From Spirosoma foliorum (GTDB taxonomy: Bacteria; Bacteroidota; Bacteroidia; Cytophagales; Spirosomataceae), in NCBI RefSeq assembly GCF_014117325.1, contig NZ_CP059732.1, forward strand, positions 1,116,001 to 1,180,000: a DNA stretch of 64,000 nt, written 5' to 3'. The position numbers were made by a program, and so were the translations under genes. The notes under the pieces were generated by a model. That model ran no database searches and had not been told where the DNA came from. It saw nothing but the letters and a program-made list of their open reading frames with translations. Below are positions 31,858-41,892 of the stretch, piece after piece. How positions within the stretch are numbered: the first letter of the stretch is position 1; every line of letters starts with the position of its first letter.

Positions 31858-34651
31858 CTAATTCTGCGATCCACTTTTGCCCGAGCTATAAAGCTGGTTG
31901 AACAGCAATTTAAACGTACCCTGCGATTGTGCCCGGAAGGTAATTTCTGGCCCGAAGGCGTAGAATTTACCCGCGCCAACTGGGGCCATAAAAGCGGCCA
32001 CACCATCCTGTAGATAAGATTGTCCCCAGGCCCAACCACTGTGCAGCGGTTTGTTGGTGGCAAACCAGGTGAGGGGCGTTACTAGTCCTTTGGCAATAGC
32101 TTCTGGCGCTAGTTTAAATACTGGACTGGCATCGAAATAGACATCCGTTAACGTCGACAGACCATAGGTCGCCTGTTGAGTCGAATCCAGTGTTACCCGC
32201 AATACACTGCCCGGTATGTAGAATTTCTCGTTCGGCAAGGGGCGCTCGGTACCGGCAGCCGTCATTTCGGTCAAGGCGTTTTTAACGGGCAGTTTCAGGT
32301 GGTACGCCAAGTTGGTGCTGGTGCCAATCGTAACGACTGATCCGCCTGCTTCCAGGAACGCTTTGATCTGCGGAATCGACTTGCTAGCGGTGATTTTGCC
32401 TAGCCACGGACGATACTCGGCTGGAATTTCATCGGCTTTCGGTTCGCGTCGGGCGGCAAAACCGGATGCTTCGTTTTCGCGCCCAGCGGCAGGAATGGCT
32501 TGCGTTACAAAAACAATGACGTCGAATTTCTTTTTCAAATCGCCCGCGTCAATGTCCTGAGCATAAATCACGTTCATCGGGAAATGATACTGCTCCATCA
32601 GCCAACGAACCCAACCCGACGGCATCGACCCGCCGTAGGTGTCCCACAGCACAATGCGCATGGGCGATACTTTGCTCATTCAATGTGGTTGGCTTTTTAG
32701 CCACCCCCGTCATTTCGATACCCAAATCTTTAGCTGATTTGTCCAGCAGGGATTTGGCTTTGGCCGAAGCGGGAACGAAGAACGCCCCTGATTCTACGGT
32801 CGATTTGCCACCCACACCATTGGGCAAACGGAACACATCGATACCCGACGCCAGCAGGTCATTGATGGCGATGAACGAGTTATTGGCTTTGGCACTCAAC
32901 AAATAACCACCGCCCGCAGCCCCCGTTACATGACCTTTGGGCGATTGAAGTTCACCGTAAGGCAGTTTCTTGAAGGGGCCATCAAAGCCATCCAGAACCC
33001 GGTCAAACTGAACATTCATCAGGTAAGCCAGCGTCCAGCCAGCAGCATCGTATGGTTTGAGCGGAGGACCGCCTGGATACTGAAAATCGTTGGGATAGTC
33101 CTGCGGTTCAAACATATCCAGCACGTGTGGCCGGAACGCCTGATCTGTTTTGACCACATAGGAGCCTGCCAGGTACTTCTTGCCCGCTACTGTAAAATCG
33201 GCAGTTGCCTGCTGAACTTGTATACCATTCTTCATCAGGGCATTAATGAACGTAACGGCCGTTGCAAAATCGGGCTGATTGACCGGAATGATGAACCCAC
33301 GAGGGTCGCGGAGACTTGGGGCTTTTACGAGCGAGTCATAATAAGCCGTGGGAATGTCGCCAGCCCGTGGAATTATCTCGCCGGAAGTTCGGCCAGTGGA
33401 GTTGTTTTTTCGCTGATCGGCCTGATAAATGGGCGTGATAGAATTAATGCGTTTAGGATACAGCGTCCAGGAATCTTTGCTGCCTCGTTCAATGGAGTTT
33501 TTGCCCATCCGATAAATACCGTACAATAGTTGATCGTGTTGACGAGCGGCATAATCCAGTACAGCGTAATTGAGTGAGAGCGAATAGTCGATGGATTGCT
33601 TAAAATGCCATTTCTGTGGGGTGATCGGAAAGGGCGAATTCACATTGGGAATTAGTCGGTCGGGGACGAGCGGGATAGCTTCGGGCGTTGGGTTACCAAT
33701 GATTTCAGTCAGCAACCCGATCATGTTGTGGAAGAGCGTCGTCGAACGCAAACCGCCGTTAAACCAGTTCGAATAAGGTGTGCCCGTCAGGCGTGTGTAG
33801 CCTGGTTTGTTCTCCGTATTCAGGCGGTTGATCATGGCCGAACCCAGTGCATCCATGCCCGTTACGGTCAGCGGATCAAGTACGTAGTTGAACGGATCGC
33901 GTAGGGGAGGGCCCGCTAGCACCGTACCCGTTGGCCCGCGTTGGTGGTGATTATATAGAATCTGGGGAATCCATTCGACAAACAATTGCCGGCCAATATT
34001 CTGCGTTTCTCGCTGATTCATGATGAAGAAGTCGCGGTTGTTGTCGTGCCCGATGTATTTCTGATACAGTTTCGGCAGAAATTCCTGCGTACGCTTCTCC
34101 GGGTTCGTCTCACGCATGTACCAGTTGCCGACAAGTTCGTGCCCATCGGGATTAGCATGGGTAAGTAGCACCACGACGTTGTCCAGTATCCGCAGCGTTT
34201 CAGGGTCTTTGCGGCTCACCAATTGCCAGGCCGTTTCAATGAGCTGCATAGTCCCAACGGTCTCTGTCGAGTGAAGTCCACCGTCAATCCAGACCACGGC
34301 TTTCCCTTCGTTCGCCAAAGCCTGCGCCTGCTCATCGGTGAGATTTTCGGCGTGGGCGAGCTGCTGGGAAATCTCCTTGTATCGAGCTAGTTTCTTGATA
34401 TTCTCGGGCGAGGAAACAACCAGCATGTACTGATGGCGACCTTCGGCGGTTAGCCCAATATCGATTAGCTTAGTTCGATCCGAAGCCGCTAACTTCTTGA
34501 AATACGCTTCGGTCTGCGTGTAATTCGAGAGCTGATAATCATCGCCAATATTGAAACCAAAATGCTCCTTGGGCGATGGAATTGTCTGTGATTTCCCAAC
34601 TGTTTGACTGAACAAGAAGAGGGCAATACTCAATTTGAAAAGTTTGATCAT
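31858..34651 (-). pseudogene. M14 metallopeptidase, split by a one-base frameshift
   Basis: Paralog of the intact gene at 34934-37759, about 930 residues if joined. The first frame runs 34651-32549: signal peptide, then the M14 domain with DGGLHSTETVGT (zinc HxxE), HDNNRDFF, YNHHQRGP, and LLTEIIG. The second runs 32679-31858: the C-terminal DTYGGSMPSGWVRWL domain. At about 32681 this copy has one extra base (ACATTGAATGAGC against ACCTCGATGGCC in the paralog), shifting the frame by one. An ATG at the junction could restart translation, giving two polypeptides. A sequencing error is possible. Confidence 0.8.
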
Positions 34652-34675
34652 TAGAGAGGAGGTGTTAAGTAATGC

Positions 34676-34793
34676 GATGGCGCGAACGTCTTCGTTCGTG
34701 CTGACTATTCTTCGGCCTCTGGCCGATTTGCTAGTAACTTATTCCGGCCAGAGGCCGGGAATAATCAGCACGAACGAAGACGTTCGCGCCATC
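34676..34793. repeat. Long intergenic palindrome, ~50-nt arms (family B)
   Basis: Arms about 34676-34726 and 34745-34793. Each arm has an outer dyad GAACGTCTTCGTTC and an inner dyad GGCCTCTGGCC, joined by a CGTGCTGA linker. Same layout as 919-1031 and 2970-3099, with new but still pairing dyads. Confidence 0.85.
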
Positions 34794-34831
34794 GTTGAGC
34801 GTAGTATTCACATAGTCAAGCTACAAAAAGC

Positions 34832-34882
34832 AAACCGCGCCCTGCATCATATCCAAAAGGAGTGTGACACCGGACGCGGTTT
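34832..34882 (-). terminator. Terminator of the upstream M14 gene
   Basis: AAACCGCG (34832-34839) pairs with CGCGGTTT (34875-34882); T-rich sequence lies on both sides. The flank ACTTCCTCAATAACTAAAAA matches that after the paralog, so the duplication included the 3' end. Confidence 0.65.
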
Positions 34883-34933
34883 TTCGTTTTTAGTTATTGA
34901 GGAAGTGTAATGTTATGTTAGTTTAGTGAGCGA

Positions 34934-37759
34934 TTATTCGCTAACAATATCGCTGCCTTGCGAGCCACTTTTGCCCGAGCCGTAAAGCTGGTTGAAAAGC
35001 AGTTTAAAGGTACCCTGCGCCTGTGCCCGGAAGGTAATTTCGGGCCCAAAAGCATAGAATTTACCTGCACCAATGGGAGCCATAAAGGCTGCTATGCCAT
35101 CCTGCAAATACGATTGTCCCCAGGCCCAGCCGCTACGTAGTGGTTTGTTGGTTTCAAACCAGGCGAGTGGAACAACCGTGCCTTTTGCAATGGCTTCAGG
35201 CGCGATTTTAAACACGGGGCTGGCATCAAAATAAACATCGGTCAGGCTAGGCATACCCCAGGTGGCGTGCTGAGTTGAGTCAAGATTCACGCGCAACACG
35301 CTACCTGGAATGTAGTATTTCTCGTTCGGCAGTGGGCGCTCAGTACCCGCAGCCGTCATTTCGGTCAGGGCGTTTTTGACGGGTAGTTTCAGGTGGTACG
35401 CCAGGTTGGTGCTGGTGCCAATCGTAACAACTGAGCCACCTGCTTCCAGGAACGCTTTGATTTGCGGAATCGACTTGGTTGCGGTGATTTTACCTAACCA
35501 CGGACGGTATTCTGCGGGCGTACTTTCTTCTTTGGGCTCCCGATCAAAACCACGGAAAATGTCGTTATCGGCACCCGTTGCTGGGGGAATAGCGCGCGTT
35601 ACGAAGATAATTACGTCGAACTTCTTCTTCAGGTCACCCGCATCAATGTCGGCAGGATAAATCACTTTCATTGGGAAGTGATATTGTTCCATCAGGAAAC
35701 GAACCCAACCCGACGGCATCGAGCCACCATAGGTATCCCACAGCGCAATGCGCATGGGCGATACTTTGGCCATCGAGGTCGTTGGTTTTTTAGCAATACC
35801 CGTCACTTCGATTCCCAAATCTTTAGCTGATTTGTCCAGAAGGGATTTGGCCTTAGCCGAAGCGGGAACGAAGAACGCCCCTGATTCTACGGTCGATTTG
35901 CCGCCTACTCCATTAGGTAACCGGAACACATCGATTCCCGAAGCCAACAGGTCATTAACGGCAATGAACGAATTGTTGGCTTTGGCACTCAATAGATAAC
36001 CACCACCAGCAGCCCCCGTTACGTGACCTTCGGGCGATTGGAGTTCGCCATAAGGCAGTTTCTTGAAGGGGCCATCGAAGCCATCCAGAATCCGGTCAAA
36101 TTGAACGTTCATGGTATAGGCCAACGTCCAGCCAGCGGCATCGTATGGACGAACTGGAGGACCGCCCGGATACTGGAAATCATTTGGGTGGTCTTGTGGC
36201 TCAAACATATCGAGTAAGTGCGGACGGAACGCCTGATCCGATTTCACGACGTACGAACCCGCGGGGTATTTTTTGCCCGCTACCGTAAAGTCGGCAGTGG
36301 CTTGTTGAATCTGAATGCCCGTGCGAATCAACGCATTAACGAACTTGACGGCCGTTGCGAAATCAGGTTGATTGGCCGGAATGATAAATCCACGAGGATC
36401 GCGCAGAACGGGAGCCTTCATGATGGTGTCGTAATATTTAACAGGCATGCCACCCCCGCGTGGAATAAATCCGTATTGTGCCAAAGCCGCGTTGGCTGAG
36501 TTCGATGTTGGCTTCTTAGGGTCGGCCTGGAAGGCGTGGTTGATCGCGTCGATTTTCTTCGGCGACAGTCCCCAATAATCCTTGCTACCCCGGTCGATGG
36601 AGTTTTTGCCCATGCGGTAGATGTTCATTAACAATTCATCCCGATAGCGAGCCGCGTAATCAAGTACGGCATAGTTCAATGACACCGAATAGTCAATAGA
36701 CTGTTTAAAATGCCATTTCTGAGGAGTTACAGGAAACGGCGTATTGCCGTTCGGAATCAGGCGGCTAGGCACCAGCGGAACTTCTTCGGGTGTTGGGTTG
36801 CCGATGATTTCGGTCAACAGGCCGATCATGTTGTGGAAGTGCGTGGTTGTACGCAGACCGCCATTGTACCAGGTCGAGAAAACCGAACCGCCCAGGCGTG
36901 TATAACCCGGTTTGTTTTCGGCATTCATCCGGTTAATCATGGCCGCGCCCAATGCGTCGATACCCGTTACCATCAGCGGATCGAACACGTAGTTGAATGG
37001 ATCGCGGTAAGGGGGGCCAGCCAGTACCGAACCTGCCGGACCAGCCTGGTGGTGGTTATACATGATCTGAGGAAACCACTCGATAAACAATTGACGACCA
37101 ATGTTTTGGGTTTCTTTCAGGTTCATGATGAAGAAATCGCGGTTGTTGTCGTGACCGGCATATTTCTCATACAAACGAGGAACGTTGTCCAGCGACCGTT
37201 TTTCGGGTTTTGGCTCACGCATGTACCAGTTCGTGACAATCTCCTGGCCGTCGGGGTTAGCGTGGGTCAGCAGGATAATGGTATTATCCAGAATCCGCAT
37301 CGTTTCTGGATCTTTCCGGCTCGTCAACTGGTAAATGGTTTCGATGAGCTGATGCGTACCAACGGTTTCGGTGGCATGCAGGCCTCCGTCAATCCAGACG
37401 ACAGCTTTACCTTCAGTAGCCATCGCGCGGGCCTGATCTTCAGTCAGTCCTTCGGCGCGGGCCATCTTCTGCGAAATCTCTTTAAAATGCGCCAGGTTTT
37501 TTAGGTTGGCTGGCGACGAAACGATGAGCATGAACTGGTGCCGACCTTCTTCGGTCAGACCAATGTCCATCAACTTTGTTCGATCCGAGGCCACAGCTAC
37601 TTTCTTAACGTAGGCTTCGGTTTGGGTATAGGTTGCGAGGTGATAATCGTCGCCGATGTCGAAACCGAAATGTTCCTTAGGCGAAGGAATTGTCTGAGCC
37701 AATGCTGAGCTAAGACTGATTAGCAGCATCGCAAAGACTGAGTAAGTAGAATAACGCAT
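34934..37759 (-). CDS. Secreted M14-family zinc carboxypeptidase-like protein
   Basis: 941 residues with a signal peptide ending ...SSALAQ. The M14 domain (about 30-400) has DGGLHATETVGT (zinc HxxE), LTHANPDGQE, YNHHQAGP (third zinc His) and FHNMIGLLTEIIGNP. The C-terminal region (about 640-940) resembles a class I glutamine-amidotransferase/flavodoxin-like fold (ALWDTYGGSMPSGWVRFLME, FLEAGGSVVTIGTSTNLAYHL). Activity on peptides or peptide-like polymers in the periplasm is expected. It is followed by a closely similar, frameshifted copy, evidence of tandem duplication. Confidence 0.88.
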   Translation of the reverse strand: MRYSTYSVFAMLLISLSSALAQTIPSPKEHFGFDIGDDYHLATYTQTEAYVKKVAVASDRTKLMDIGLTEEGRHQFMLIVSSPANLKNLAHFKEISQKMARAEGLTEDQARAMATEGKAVVWIDGGLHATETVGTHQLIETIYQLTSRKDPETMRILDNTIILLTHANPDGQEIVTNWYMREPKPEKRSLDNVPRLYEKYAGHDNNRDFFIMNLKETQNIGRQLFIEWFPQIMYNHHQAGPAGSVLAGPPYRDPFNYVFDPLMVTGIDALGAAMINRMNAENKPGYTRLGGSVFSTWYNGGLRTTTHFHNMIGLLTEIIGNPTPEEVPLVPSRLIPNGNTPFPVTPQKWHFKQSIDYSVSLNYAVLDYAARYRDELLMNIYRMGKNSIDRGSKDYWGLSPKKIDAINHAFQADPKKPTSNSANAALAQYGFIPRGGGMPVKYYDTIMKAPVLRDPRGFIIPANQPDFATAVKFVNALIRTGIQIQQATADFTVAGKKYPAGSYVVKSDQAFRPHLLDMFEPQDHPNDFQYPGGPPVRPYDAAGWTLAYTMNVQFDRILDGFDGPFKKLPYGELQSPEGHVTGAAGGGYLLSAKANNSFIAVNDLLASGIDVFRLPNGVGGKSTVESGAFFVPASAKAKSLLDKSAKDLGIEVTGIAKKPTTSMAKVSPMRIALWDTYGGSMPSGWVRFLMEQYHFPMKVIYPADIDAGDLKKKFDVIIFVTRAIPPATGADNDIFRGFDREPKEESTPAEYRPWLGKITATKSIPQIKAFLEAGGSVVTIGTSTNLAYHLKLPVKNALTEMTAAGTERPLPNEKYYIPGSVLRVNLDSTQHATWGMPSLTDVYFDASPVFKIAPEAIAKGTVVPLAWFETNKPLRSGWAWGQSYLQDGIAAFMAPIGAGKFYAFGPEITFRAQAQGTFKLLFNQLYGSGKSGSQGSDIVSE

Positions 37760-38210
37760 TATTGATGAATTGATTTGGGTTTTATACGAGTTAGTATAGG
37801 GGTGTGCAGTTTCAATTGACGAAGGTGCCTAAAGGCATAAATCAGATCGGAATTCAATATAATTTATTGGATTTTATTAATGAGTATACGGAAAGAAGAA
37901 AATTTTTAATAACCCGTTAATTTAAATATAATCTTCTTTATCTTCAATAAACAGCGGTTGTAGTCGGTTGTAAGTGCTGACTGGACGATGTGTTGACTAA
38001 ATCCATGAATAAGGCCTTTGGTAAGCCTTGAGCTGGTTTTGCATTAGGTAGAAATACCGGTGGCGAACAGTAGAGGTTGAGAGAATAGAGGAGAGCCATT
38101 GGCTGATAATTTAAGGCCTTTCGTCATTTTGACTACAAGATTTACCAGTTTCGCTACAGGCACCAACCGCTGGCACAGGAGCTTTGCATCTCGAAAACAA
38201 ACGAGAGCAA
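37760..38210. other. 451-bp divergent intergenic region
   Basis: AT-rich in its first half. No open frame with coding character and no palindrome of the window-wide type. It should contain promoters for the M14 gene (minus) and the SDR gene (plus), but I cannot place them with confidence. Confidence 0.5.
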
Positions 38211-39011
38211 ATGAAAAAGACCATTTTTATTACCGGCGCTTCGACCGGAATTGGGAAAGCAACAGCAAAACTATTTGCCGCCAAAGGCTGGAACGTGATT
38301 GCTACTCTGCGTAAGCCAGAGGCCGAAAGTGAACTGAATCTACTAGACAATATAACCCTAATGCCGCTGGATGTGACAGACAGGGAGCAGATTAAAGAGA
38401 CTACCCAGAAAGCTCTGTCATTGGGCGATATAGATGTTGTGTTTAACAATGCAGGTTACGCGTTGATGGGTGCTCTGGAAGCTACTACCGACGAGCAACT
38501 GGTTCAGCAAATGGAAACCAATTTTCTGGGCGTTGTTCGGGTTACGCAGGCATTTATTCCATACTTCCGGGAGAAGAAAGCCGGGCTTTTTATCACCACG
38601 GGTTCGTCGGCGGGTTTGATGGGTTTCCCGATTAGCTCGATGTACGATGCCAGTAAATGGGCGCTGGAAGGCTGGAGCGAAAGTCTCTCGTTTGAATTAG
38701 CCGAATTCGGGGTTGGTATCAAAACCATCGAACCCGGTTTGGTGGCTACCGAAATTGGGGCTAAGTCTGTGATTGCTTCACATCCGGCTTATGAATCATT
38801 ACTGGCGAAATTTCTGGCAGTTATCACGCCCGATAAAGCGGCTTCTACGGCCGAGCAGATTGCCGAAGTGGTGTATGAGGCCGCTACGGATGGCAAGCAT
38901 ACATTGCGCTATGTGTGTGGCGAAGACGCTAAAACCCTGTACGCCCAGCGCCTTGCCGTAGGCGATGAGGCTTTCCGGGAAGGTATTAAGCAACTGTTGG
39001 CAGAAGCCTGA
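38211..39011 (+). CDS. Short-chain dehydrogenase/reductase (cassette 1)
   Basis: 266 residues from ATG 38211 (MKKTIFITGASTGIGKATAK), the standard SDR beginning; an upstream ATG at 38184 adds an unnatural tail. TGASTGIG is the NAD(P) motif, NNAGYALMG the structural Asn, and YDASKWALEG the Tyr-x-x-x-Lys pair. Substrate unknown. An AraC-family gene follows on the same strand after a hairpin. A paralogous SDR-AraC pair lies at 46076-44301 on the other strand. Confidence 0.9.
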   Translation: MKKTIFITGASTGIGKATAKLFAAKGWNVIATLRKPEAESELNLLDNITLMPLDVTDREQIKETTQKALSLGDIDVVFNNAGYALMGALEATTDEQLVQQMETNFLGVVRVTQAFIPYFREKKAGLFITTGSSAGLMGFPISSMYDASKWALEGWSESLSFELAEFGVGIKTIEPGLVATEIGAKSVIASHPAYESLLAKFLAVITPDKAASTAEQIAEVVYEAATDGKHTLRYVCGEDAKTLYAQRLAVGDEAFREGIKQLLAEA

Positions 39012-39030
39012 TAAACGTATTGGAATTACT

Positions 39031-39066
39031 TTGCCGGTACAAATGGTTTCTCATCTGTACCGGCAA
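39031..39066 (+). promoter_or_regulatory. Intercistronic hairpin, SDR-AraC cassette 1
   Basis: TTGCCGGTACA (39031-39041) pairs with TGTACCGGCAA (39056-39066). It sits between the SDR stop and the AraC start, so it could attenuate or process the transcript. The equivalent spot in cassette 2 holds a hairpin of different sequence. Confidence 0.6.
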
Positions 39067-39081
39067 TATCTTTAAAGAGCC

Positions 39082-40002
39082 ATGAAAGGAGAACAGCGCA
39101 ACAAACCACGTGTCTACCAGTCTATTACAGAAATGCAACGGGCTTTTGGCTTGCCACAACCCTTACATCCGCTGATTAGTATGCTGGACTATAGCAAAGT
39201 GAGAATCACCAATGAAATGCTGGCAGCCCCCTTTGCGATGGATTTCTACAACATTACCTACAACGAATCGGCGGGTTGTCGAATGAAATATGGCCAGACG
39301 ACCTACGATTTCGATGAGGGCGGTATGTTTTTTACGTCGCCAGGGCAGCCGTTAACAGGCTTTCAAACGCCTAATGATAGCGTAGGTTTTACCTTGCTGG
39401 TACATCCCGATTTCCTTCGGCATTATCAACTGGATACCAAAATCAAAAACTATGGATTTTTCTCGTATTCGGTGACTGAATCGTTACACGTATCGGACAA
39501 GGAAAAATCGATTATTACCAATATTGCTAAAAATATAAGCGACGAACTGGAAACGGCTATCGATGATCTAAGTCAGGATGTGTTGATATCGCATCTGGAG
39601 CTGCTGTTTAACTATAGTCAGCGCTTTTATAAACGCCAGTTTATTACCCGAAAGTCGATCAATAATGCCTTGCTGGAGAAATTTGATTTGTTGCTGCATA
39701 CCTATTTTAACGACGAAACAGCCTTGCTAAAAGGCCTGCCAACGGTTCAATATCTTGCCGACGAATTACAGGTTTCGCCAAGGTATTTAGGTGATATGCT
39801 GCGGGCGCTAACCGGGCACAACACGCAGCAACATATTCACAATAAACTCATTGAAAAAGCGAAGGAAGTATTGGCCATCAGCGATCTGACTGTGGGCGAA
39901 ATCGCCTATATGCTGGGATTCGAGCATCCCCAATCGTTCAGCAAATTGTTTAAATCGAAAACGAATAGCTCTCCGCTTGAATTTAGAGCGAGCTTTAATT
40001 GA
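39082..40002 (+). CDS. AraC-family transcriptional regulator (cassette 1)
   Basis: 306 residues. An N-terminal cupin-like segment (MKYGQTTYDFDEGGMFFTSPGQ) precedes a C-terminal AraC HTH: VQYLADELQVSPRYLGDMLRALTGHNTQQHIHNKLIEKAKEVL and LTVGEIAYMLGFEHPQSFSKLFKSKTNSSPLEFR. Probably controls the SDR gene upstream in response to a small aldehyde, ketone or similar compound (inference from pairing). Confidence 0.9.
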   Translation: MKGEQRNKPRVYQSITEMQRAFGLPQPLHPLISMLDYSKVRITNEMLAAPFAMDFYNITYNESAGCRMKYGQTTYDFDEGGMFFTSPGQPLTGFQTPNDSVGFTLLVHPDFLRHYQLDTKIKNYGFFSYSVTESLHVSDKEKSIITNIAKNISDELETAIDDLSQDVLISHLELLFNYSQRFYKRQFITRKSINNALLEKFDLLLHTYFNDETALLKGLPTVQYLADELQVSPRYLGDMLRALTGHNTQQHIHNKLIEKAKEVLAISDLTVGEIAYMLGFEHPQSFSKLFKSKTNSSPLEFRASFN

Positions 40003-40009
40003 GTAGTCA

Positions 40010-40042
40010 AAACCTATAAGGTCTCTGAGACCTTATAGGTTT
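40010..40042. terminator. Bidirectional terminator-like hairpin
   Basis: Perfect 16-bp arms (40010-40025, 40027-40042) with a single-base loop, flanked by A and T runs, between convergent AraC and SIS genes. Confidence 0.75.
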
Positions 40043-40052
40043 GTAATCACAA

Positions 40053-40883
40053 TCACAGATCCGGTTCGAATGAATTGGAATCTGTTTGTTCACTAACATA
40101 CGATGGAATGCCAACTCGTTCGTAGAGTTTTGCCAGCCGGTGGGCGTGCTCATCATAGGCACTTTCGAATAAGGATATGGCCCGTTCGGAACCTACTACG
40201 TTTGCGGCCGATAGCACTTTGGGAGGATGGCCAGCCTGAGTCAACAGGTTGGCAACTTCAGCTTTAATACAATTTACCAGAATGGCTCCGCCCACCGTTG
40301 ATCCGGGTGAGACCGGGGTATCCAAACCTGGAACGGTTACCATTGCGTCACCCATTGCCGCGCCTGTATCCAGCACTAAATCAGCGAAGTCGCTCAATTT
40401 TTTACCATCGGCCCGTTTGCTGATACTGTTATCAGCATGCTGTTTGGTAATCAGAGCAACAACCTTTACCCCTCGCTCCTGAAACAACTCCGCCATTTCG
40501 ATGGGAACAACATTGCAGCCGCTCGACGAAATAACCAGCGCCGAATCCTGTTCTGACAGATCATAATTCCGCAGAATACGCTGGGCCAGGCCGGGCACAT
40601 TTTCCAGAAACATAGCCTGTCGCTGTCCATTGGCTCCTACCACCAGATTATGAAACGAGAGCGACAACTCGACAATCGGGTTGAATCCGGGAAAAGAACC
40701 ATAACGCGGCCACATTTCTTCAACCATAATACGACTGTGACCACTGCCAAACAGATGCACCATCCGTCCGGCGAGAATTGTCTGACTAAACCACTGTGCC
40801 GCCTGAAGAATGGCTTCGGCTTGCTGTTCTGCTGTTTCCAGAATCGCTCTGGTTTTTTGAATGTATTGGGAAGTAAGAGACAT
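40053..40883 (-). CDS. SIS-domain sugar-phosphate isomerase / binding protein
   Basis: 276 residues from ATG 40883 (MSLTSQYIQKTRAILETAEQ); the in-frame extension to 40937 is palindrome sequence. The SIS fold shows LFGSGHSRIMVEEMWPRYG, DSALVISSSGCNVVPIEMA and VALITKQHADNS. It resembles the UPF0309 family next to sugar kinases. It is last in a minus-strand run after a ROK kinase and a quinoprotein dehydrogenase, suggesting sugar or amino-sugar use. Confidence 0.87.
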   Translation of the reverse strand: MSLTSQYIQKTRAILETAEQQAEAILQAAQWFSQTILAGRMVHLFGSGHSRIMVEEMWPRYGSFPGFNPIVELSLSFHNLVVGANGQRQAMFLENVPGLAQRILRNYDLSEQDSALVISSSGCNVVPIEMAELFQERGVKVVALITKQHADNSISKRADGKKLSDFADLVLDTGAAMGDAMVTVPGLDTPVSPGSTVGGAILVNCIKAEVANLLTQAGHPPKVLSAANVVGSERAISLFESAYDEHAHRLAKLYERVGIPSYVSEQTDSNSFEPDL

Positions 40884-40894
40884 GAATTGTTTGT

Positions 40895-40983
40895 GGTTTA
40901 CGGTAGTTAGTTTGAGGTTTACGGTTGGCTGACGCACAGTTGCTTTCGCGTAACCGTAAACCTCAAACTAACTACCGTAAACC
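40895..40983. repeat. Palindrome with perfect 32-bp arms
   Basis: Arms 40895-40926 and 40952-40983. Each arm includes the direct repeat GGTTTACGGT twice. It separates the ROK and SIS genes within one same-strand set. Confidence 0.88.
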
Positions 40984-40990
40984 TACTTAT

Positions 40991-41890
40991 TCATTGAAAA
41001 CTAGCCGCAGCGCCAATGGCACCCGCCCAGTCTTCATAATGTGCTTTACAGATGGTGGTTTTCTTGCCACTGGGTCGCCATTCGAACAAGTCCATGAAGG
41101 TTTGTAAAGGAGCGAACAACGCGTCGTTGGCCTGCGTGATGCCGCCCCCTAATACAATTACTTCGGGCGAAAACGAATTAGCGATGGACGCAAGGGCTGC
41201 AGCCAATCGACGTACGGAAGTCAGCCAGACCAATGTGGCTATGGGTTCTCCCTGTGCATAGCCGTCGAGCAATTCATGCGTACTCTTGTATCGGCCATAC
41301 GACCGTCGACTAACGGTTACATTTCCAATCGCATCCTCTAAACTGCCGGGCGCGTTGGTTACGTCGAGCTGGTCGCTGTCGGCATCAACAGTCATATGGC
41401 CCATGTGGCCCGCCATCTGAAAAAATCCCTGGTAGAGTTGACCATTGACCAACAAACCACCGCCAACCCCCGTGCCCAGCGTAAGCATGGCTGCATTGGA
41501 AATGTTTCGGGCGGCACCAAAGCGCGCTTCGGCCAGGACGGCGGCATGCGCATCGTTCAGCACCCAGACTCGTTCGTTCAGGAAATCTCCCCACGCGAAT
41601 CCTTCCAGCCCTGGCAAACGACCCGGCATACAGGCAATGGCCGAATTATCTGTATTAGGCAATCCTGGAGCCGCTAAACCGACGCCCAAAATGGGCTCGC
41701 TTGTGCTGGCCTTCAACTCCTGTACGGTTTGGGCAATAACTGTTTTCCAACTGTTGGTTTCCCCGTCGTTGGTAGGCGTGATTCGCTTCTCTAAAACCTC
41801 CCCTGTTCTTGTGTCGAGGAGGACACCTTTGATTCGGGTACCACCTAAATCAATACCGATGGCCTGATGCAATATAGTAGTCGCTGGCAT
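40991..41890 (-). CDS. ROK-family sugar kinase
   Basis: 299 residues. IGIDLGGTRIKGVLLD (phosphate loop), GVGLAAPGLP, VLNDAHAAVLAE (catalytic Asp), and TLGTGVGGGLLVNGQ. The zinc site CxCGxxGCxE of most ROK kinases is absent: after GHMGHMTVD the equivalent segment is LDVTNAPGSLEDAIG. It phosphorylates a hexose or amino sugar with ATP in the cytosol. Its start lies 2 bp after the stop of the upstream quinoprotein gene. Confidence 0.88.
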   Translation of the reverse strand: MPATTILHQAIGIDLGGTRIKGVLLDTRTGEVLEKRITPTNDGETNSWKTVIAQTVQELKASTSEPILGVGLAAPGLPNTDNSAIACMPGRLPGLEGFAWGDFLNERVWVLNDAHAAVLAEARFGAARNISNAAMLTLGTGVGGGLLVNGQLYQGFFQMAGHMGHMTVDADSDQLDVTNAPGSLEDAIGNVTVSRRSYGRYKSTHELLDGYAQGEPIATLVWLTSVRRLAAALASIANSFSPEVIVLGGGITQANDALFAPLQTFMDLFEWRPSGKKTTICKAHYEDWAGAIGAAASFQ

Positions 41891-41892
41891 AA

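Noticed and set aside
32681..32710. Programmed -1 frameshift in the split M14 gene
   Set aside because: The run is T-AAA-AAG rather than a full slippery heptamer, and the shift needed is in the +1 sense; a plain one-base insertion relative to the paralog explains it.
36710..37504. A 264-codon open frame on the plus strand
   Set aside because: It lies entirely antisense to the M14 peptidase gene, whose protein has clear catalytic motifs; the antisense product has no recognisable motif.
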